From NCBI GenBank assembly GCA_029851415.1, contig CM056743.1:34860714-34924713 (forward strand): a DNA stretch of 64,000 nucleotides, read 5' to 3'. Positions within the stretch are counted from its first letter, which is position 1; the number at the start of each line of letters is the position of its first letter. The stretch is from Eretmocerus hayati (Eukaryota > Arthropoda > Insecta > Hymenoptera > Aphelinidae). The translations under genes and the position numbers were made by a program. The notes under the pieces are model-generated. The model saw only the letters and a program-made list of their open reading frames with translations. It had not been told where the DNA came from and did no database searches. Of this stretch, positions 63,087-64,000 are shown one piece after another.

Positions 63087-64000
63087 GTAATAAGAGAGAT
63101 AATACTCGTATTGCATAGAATTAGGATTTCTCATTATGCTGTCGAAGTATAAGTCGTGTGTTACTCATATACCTAATTTTATTGAGGTGCCTGGCATGCA
63201 TGGTTGATTATAATATACACGTAAATTTTGTGCATGATGATTGCGAAGATTTTGAATTACAGTGACAATTTTCTATGAACTTTTGAACGTTTTTGACCTT
63301 GATTGTTTGCATACAATAATTAATTTTTTAAAATGAGTTGTAGTCTCGCGTGATGAAGTTGTGGTAGAAGTATTTGATGTGCTGCTAGTTTCTCCTATTA
63401 ATGGAAAAAATTCATGCCGAAAACGATTTGGGGAGATCCGAGAGTGCAAACTTTTGCGTGTTTTTGCAATGTCCACAAGGAAGATAGCAAAATCTGCGAG
63501 ATGTGCAAACCTCCTACTTATAGAACAATTTCTCAAATTGAATAAGATATAAATAAATTCCTTCTTCAAACTCGATTTTACCTTCGAACTTTTCGAATAA
63601 AATTCATCATGCGTGTCCTGGAAGACACAAATCATTCAGTTATTACAAGTTACCCGTATTGCATGTTATCTCCATGACCTCTTCGGATTATTATTTACTT
63701 TGTATCCTCATCGGTATAGAATAAATTTTCCTCACTTTTGCATACTAGCTACTTTTTTGTCACAACCTGAGATGTAAAATTTCACTTTGCAAATGTCAAT
63801 TCCATTCTGATAGTCGGTTTAGGTTTTTCATCTCGTAAGTTTTAGATGTATTAACCCTTGTGTTTCCACTAGCTCGAAATTAATAAAGTATTCAACATAT
63901 TGAATTTGATATCAGACCTCTTCATATGTTTCTACTTGGTGATGAAACCCGTCCAAATATCTTCATAACTGTGGATAAAACTCGAAATTATTTCTACCTC
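63087..64000 (+). other. Intron 3 of the dioxygenase gene (runs off window)
   Basis: Starts at donor GTAATA. The 120-codon minus-strand frame at 63273-63635 has no domain and is probably chance. No further dioxygenase exon recognised before the window ends. Confidence 0.65.

Noticed and set aside
1..64000. CRISPR arrays, operons, phage or bacterial defence genes
   Set aside because: No regularly spaced repeats or prokaryotic gene structure; the splice sites and intron sizes are eukaryotic.

Overview
This is AT-rich eukaryotic DNA: long introns, canonical GT-AG splice sites, AATAAA signals, simple repeats and many short transposon remnants. The three protein-coding genes, the short hairpin-like elements and the LINE and SINE remnants all fit an arthropod, most likely an insect. 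I cannot fix the order from sequence alone. There are no operons, CRISPR arrays or other prokaryotic features, and most open reading frames are non-coding.

Three genes are supported, all on the + strand. Gene 1 (9182-22738, five coding exons, 360 residues) is a membrane protein of the mpaB/latex-clearing-protein (DUF2236) oxygenase family. Gene 2 (25073 to about 27932, four coding exons) is a tetraspanin of the peripherin/RDS-ROM1 branch. Its large extracellular loop is well preserved, but the exon 3/exon 4 junction is hard to resolve. Gene 3 (starting at 32057 and running off the right edge) is the N-terminal part of a 2-oxoglutarate/Fe(II)-dependent dioxygenase of the isopenicillin-N-synthase-like type. 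Its first intron is about 23.7 kb and its second about 7 kb. The genes share orientation, but nothing visible ties them into one pathway.

Layout: 1-9181 is non-coding DNA upstream of gene 1. It holds a 1.4 kb foldback, a CCACCCA/CCAGA-rich satellite, a 1 kb element with a GTAACTTTGGAAC motif at its ends, and a tandem duplication. 9182-22738 is gene 1; intron 1 holds a triplicated tRNA-like SINE unit and intron 4 a 793-bp Tc1/mariner-type MITE. 22739-25072 is intergenic. 25073-27932 is gene 2. 27933-32056 is intergenic. 32057-64000 is gene 3, whose introns carry at least four foldback or palindromic elements, a piggyBac-like remnant, a 5'-truncated frameshifted LINE, a mirrored degenerate tandem array, a dispersed repeat with hairpin potential, a (TG)n microsatellite and a 486-bp retroposon-like insertion bounded by a perfect 10-bp target-site duplication.

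The recurring theme is an unusual density of fold-back DNA. I found no convincing undescribed multi-gene system. The best leads are the mirrored repeat arrays, the short retroposon with hairpin repeats, and the divergent peripherin, which lacks the dimer-forming cysteine.
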